Positions 15,267 to 16,726 of a stretch of DNA of 16,726 bases are shown here, piece after piece. The notes beneath the pieces were generated by a model. The model saw only the letters and a program-made list of their open reading frames with translations. It was not told the DNA's origin and ran no database searches. The position numbers were made by a program, and so were the translations under genes. Each line of letters opens with the position of its first letter. The first letter of the stretch is position 1. This DNA is from Syntrophaceae bacterium UBA6109 (GTDB lineage: Bacteria > Desulfobacterota > Syntrophia > Syntrophales > UBA6109), in the NCBI GenBank assembly GCA_002428445.1, contig DIWJ01000062.1:1-16726 (forward strand), in the 5' to 3' direction.

Positions 15267-16181
15267 CTAGTCGAATGCCGAGGGGAAGCCCTTATCCCTT
15301 TCCCGGATCAGGTATTCCTTCCATTTCAAGGTCTGAACGCTGAGATTTTCTTCCGTCCGATGCACAATGTTGAAACGCCTCTTGATATTTACGCCCTTGA
15401 GGTCGATCTTCCGGAGAAGCCCTTGCTTCTCTTCGATACGGAAGGCGAGGGGAGAAACGATGGAAATGCCCATTTTCCCGATCACTCCCCTCTTGATAGC
15501 CTCGGTGCTCCCCAGGACCATGGCTATCTTAAGGTGCCTGTCGGGGAAGAGCTTCTGCAGCACATGGGTATAAATTTCCCGGGTCCCCGAACCCGGTTCC
15601 CGGATGAGAAAATCTTCATCGAAAATCCTTTCGGCGAGGATCTCTTTCTCCGCGCACCAGGGGTGGTCGGGGGGTACGATGACGGTCAGGTTTTCCTCAT
15701 AGAAGGGGATGACCACAAACCCTCTTTGCGGGAAGGGCTCGCTTGCAATCACCAGTTCGATGATGTCGTCCATCAGCAGTTGCAGGCTCTCCCTGCTGTT
15801 GACCACCTGCATATGGAGATTGACGTCCGGAAATATCTTTTTGAATCCCCCCATGATCAGAGGAATCAGATAAATGCCCAGGAGCGCCCCGACACCGAAC
15901 GGCATATCGCCGTATACGTTACCGGTCAGGCCGGTCATCTCGTTTTTGGCTTGGCGGTAGAGACGGCCGATTTCTTCCGAGTACCGATAAAGGATCTCCC
16001 CGGCTTTGGTCAAGGTGATCTTGTTCCGCTGACGGAGAAAGAGCTTTGCCTTGAACATCTCCTCCAGATTGCGGATCTGATGAGTCACTGCAGGCTGGGT
16101 GATATTGAGTGATTGCGCCGCTTTGGTAAAGCTGCAGGTTCTGGCCACCGCTAGAAAAACCCTCAGATAATAATCGATCAT
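15267..16181 (-). CDS. LysR-type transcriptional regulator
   Basis: A 304-residue LysR-family regulator. The winged helix-turn-helix is at the N-terminus (SFTKAAQSLNITQPAVTHQ, about residues 17-35), followed by the linker helix and a two-lobed effector domain of normal length. I chose ATG 16181: GGGAGA lies 8 bases upstream, homology begins there, and the lysR promoter leaves too short a leader for the in-frame ATG at 16217. It is transcribed away from csA across the 394-base region that contains a tandem operator candidate, the classic LysR layout. It probably activates the csA transcript, and perhaps the tctC operon, in response to the substrate or an intermediate. The effector is unknown. 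Confidence 0.93.
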   Translation of the reverse strand: MIDYYLRVFLAVARTCSFTKAAQSLNITQPAVTHQIRNLEEMFKAKLFLRQRNKITLTKAGEILYRYSEEIGRLYRQAKNEMTGLTGNVYGDMPFGVGALLGIYLIPLIMGGFKKIFPDVNLHMQVVNSRESLQLLMDDIIELVIASEPFPQRGFVVIPFYEENLTVIVPPDHPWCAEKEILAERIFDEDFLIREPGSGTREIYTHVLQKLFPDRHLKIAMVLGSTEAIKRGVIGKMGISIVSPLAFRIEEKQGLLRKIDLKGVNIKRRFNIVHRTEENLSVQTLKWKEYLIRERDKGFPSAFD

Positions 16182-16228
16182 CGCGTTGATCTCCCGGATA
16201 CAAAAGGATGGGTCCATTATAATATTAA

Positions 16229-16257
16229 AATATAGATCCGCTTTGCACCTGTGTCAA
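16229..16257 (-). promoter_or_regulatory. lysR promoter (sigma-70-like)
   Basis: Reading leftward, a perfect TTGACA (16252-16257) is followed after exactly 17 bases by TATATT (16229-16234). The predicted start near 16222 gives a leader of about 40 bases to ATG 16181. Confidence 0.75.
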
Positions 16258-16306
16258 GAAGAAGCGGGAACGGGGGGGGTACGCGTTGGAACAGGGCGGT
16301 GGCAGT

Positions 16307-16341
16307 GATAAGAAATGTTTATTTCACCGATAACAAATATT
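16307..16341. promoter_or_regulatory. Tandem LysR-type operator candidate
   Basis: GATAAGAAATGTT (16307-16319) and GATAACAAATATT (16329-16341) match at 11 of 13 positions and are 22 bases apart, about two helical turns. The first also forms ATAA-N7-TTAT. The pair lies at about -74 to -40 of the candidate csA promoter, where LysR recognition and activation sites usually lie. Confidence 0.55.
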
Positions 16342-16344
16342 GAA

Positions 16345-16374
16345 TTGCATTATGATTCATGCGCCGCTTATAAG
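16345..16374 (+). promoter_or_regulatory. Candidate csA operon promoter
   Basis: TTGCAT and TATAAG are separated by 18 bases directly after the tandem repeat. The -10 matches 5 of 6 consensus bases and the -35 is weak, as expected for a LysR-activated promoter. The leader would be about 195 bases. Confidence 0.45.
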
Positions 16375-16575
16375 TCTGTCAAAACCGCTGAGAGTTTCGA
16401 GCACCCCACTTGAGGATTCTTTCAGGGAATGCCGCGCATATTTTCCATGAAAAGAGTTGAGATTTGCTGGATGTTTTTTAGTGGGTCGTGGATGATCGAT
16501 GTCGGTTTTATGCAGAATGGGTGAGTGCGGTTACAGGGTAATCATGGGGTCAATAAATTCAGGAGGGAATTTAGA

Positions 16576-16726
16576 ATGGACAGACAGCCGTTGTTTAAGA
16601 GAAAGACAGCCCTTTCCTACAAGACGGAGGAGAAGACCGTTGTGCGGGGCTATAACGTGAGTGATCTGGCGGAGGCGGGCTACACGTTTTACGACATGCT
16701 CTTCATCCTCTTCCAGAACCGGATTC
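16576..16726 (+). CDS. Citrate-synthase-fold protein CsA (5' part, continues at base 1)
   Basis: These are the first 50 codons of CsA, beginning MDRQPLFKRK and running to the window edge in LFILFQNRI. AGGAGG lies 9 bases before the ATG. The final 25 bases repeat bases 1-25, and the reading frame matches, giving a 297-residue protein with the rest at 1-768. The joined sequence aligns with csB through the junction without a gap (RGYNVSDLAEAGYTFYDMLF against RGYDTTELVEQGYGLTDVLF), which supports the join. It is the first gene of the rightward operon and divergent from lysR. Confidence 0.85.
   Translation, partial: MDRQPLFKRKTALSYKTEEKTVVRGYNVSDLAEAGYTFYDMLFILFQNRI
16702..16726. repeat. Terminal direct repeat, right copy
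   Basis: Identical to bases 1-25. It lies inside csA; see the left copy for the interpretation. Confidence 0.95.

Larger units (their letters stand above)
16182..16575. other. Divergent control region between lysR and csA
   Basis: This 394-base, relatively AT-rich region holds no gene that I can support. It contains the lysR promoter (16229-16257), a run of eight G (16272-16279), a two-copy repeat (16307-16341), a candidate csA promoter (16345-16374) and a leader of about 195 bases before csA. I see no iterons or DnaA-box cluster that would mark a replication origin. Confidence 0.8.

Noticed and set aside
15138..16112. Rightward open frame of 324 codons opposite lysR
   Set aside because: It is antisense to a clear LysR protein, has no ribosome-binding site and no family features; it results from the codon bias of lysR.
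16182..16217. Longer lysR start at 16217
   Set aside because: No ribosome-binding site, residues 1-12 lack family similarity, and the lysR promoter would leave only about five bases of leader.

Overview
The window is a gene-dense, high-GC bacterial fragment carrying one catabolic module. Gene families suggest an anaerobic or syntrophic proteobacterium or Desulfobacterota relative (tripartite tricarboxylate transporter, glutaconate-type and CaiB-type CoA-transferases, CoA-acylating aldehyde dehydrogenase, 4Fe-4S protein). The taxonomy is inference only. No rRNA, tRNA, transposase, integrase, CRISPR array, replication or partition gene was recognised.

The first 25 bases are identical to the last 25. 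The gene that starts at 16576 and is cut by the right edge continues, in frame and without a gap, into the open frame that begins at base 1. The sequence therefore closes on itself as a circle (unique length 16,701 bp) or is one unit of a tandem array. An assembly loop cannot be excluded.

Read on the circle, there are two convergent arms. The rightward arm starts at 16576, divergent from a LysR-type regulator (15267-16181). It encodes two citrate-synthase-fold proteins (csA across the junction, csB 756-1751) and a SucD/SauS-like CoA-acylating aldehyde dehydrogenase (1854-3245), and ends at a strong terminator (3285-3318). A second rightward group follows: two HAD hydrolases (3376-4032, 4037-4789) and a D-2-hydroxyacid dehydrogenase (4786-5745). 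The leftward arm, in transcription order, is tctC (14903-13911), tctB (13680-13162), tctA (13143-11644), CoA-transferase subunits A (11582-10665) and B (10650-9877), an unusual Fe-S protein (9796-8603, TTG start), a CaiB/BaiF CoA-transferase (8575-7358), an internally deleted metallophosphoesterase remnant (7354-7172) and an MFS transporter (7128-5935). A coding-like but frameshifted relic lies between the two arms (about 5742-5965).

A reasonable working model is uptake of an organic acid by TctABC, activation to a CoA thioester by the CoA-transferases, C-C bond chemistry by the CsA/CsB pair, and redox conversion of an acyl-CoA/aldehyde or 2-oxo/2-hydroxy acid by the two dehydrogenases. LysR would sense the substrate or an intermediate. 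The substrate cannot be read from the sequence. The CsA/CsB pair appears to lack residues expected at the classical citrate synthase catalytic positions, so it may catalyse a different reaction or form an asymmetric complex. Regulatory structure includes a lysR promoter, a two-turn tandem operator candidate with an adjacent promoter for csA, a palindrome beside a candidate tctC promoter, and hairpins between tctC and tctB.
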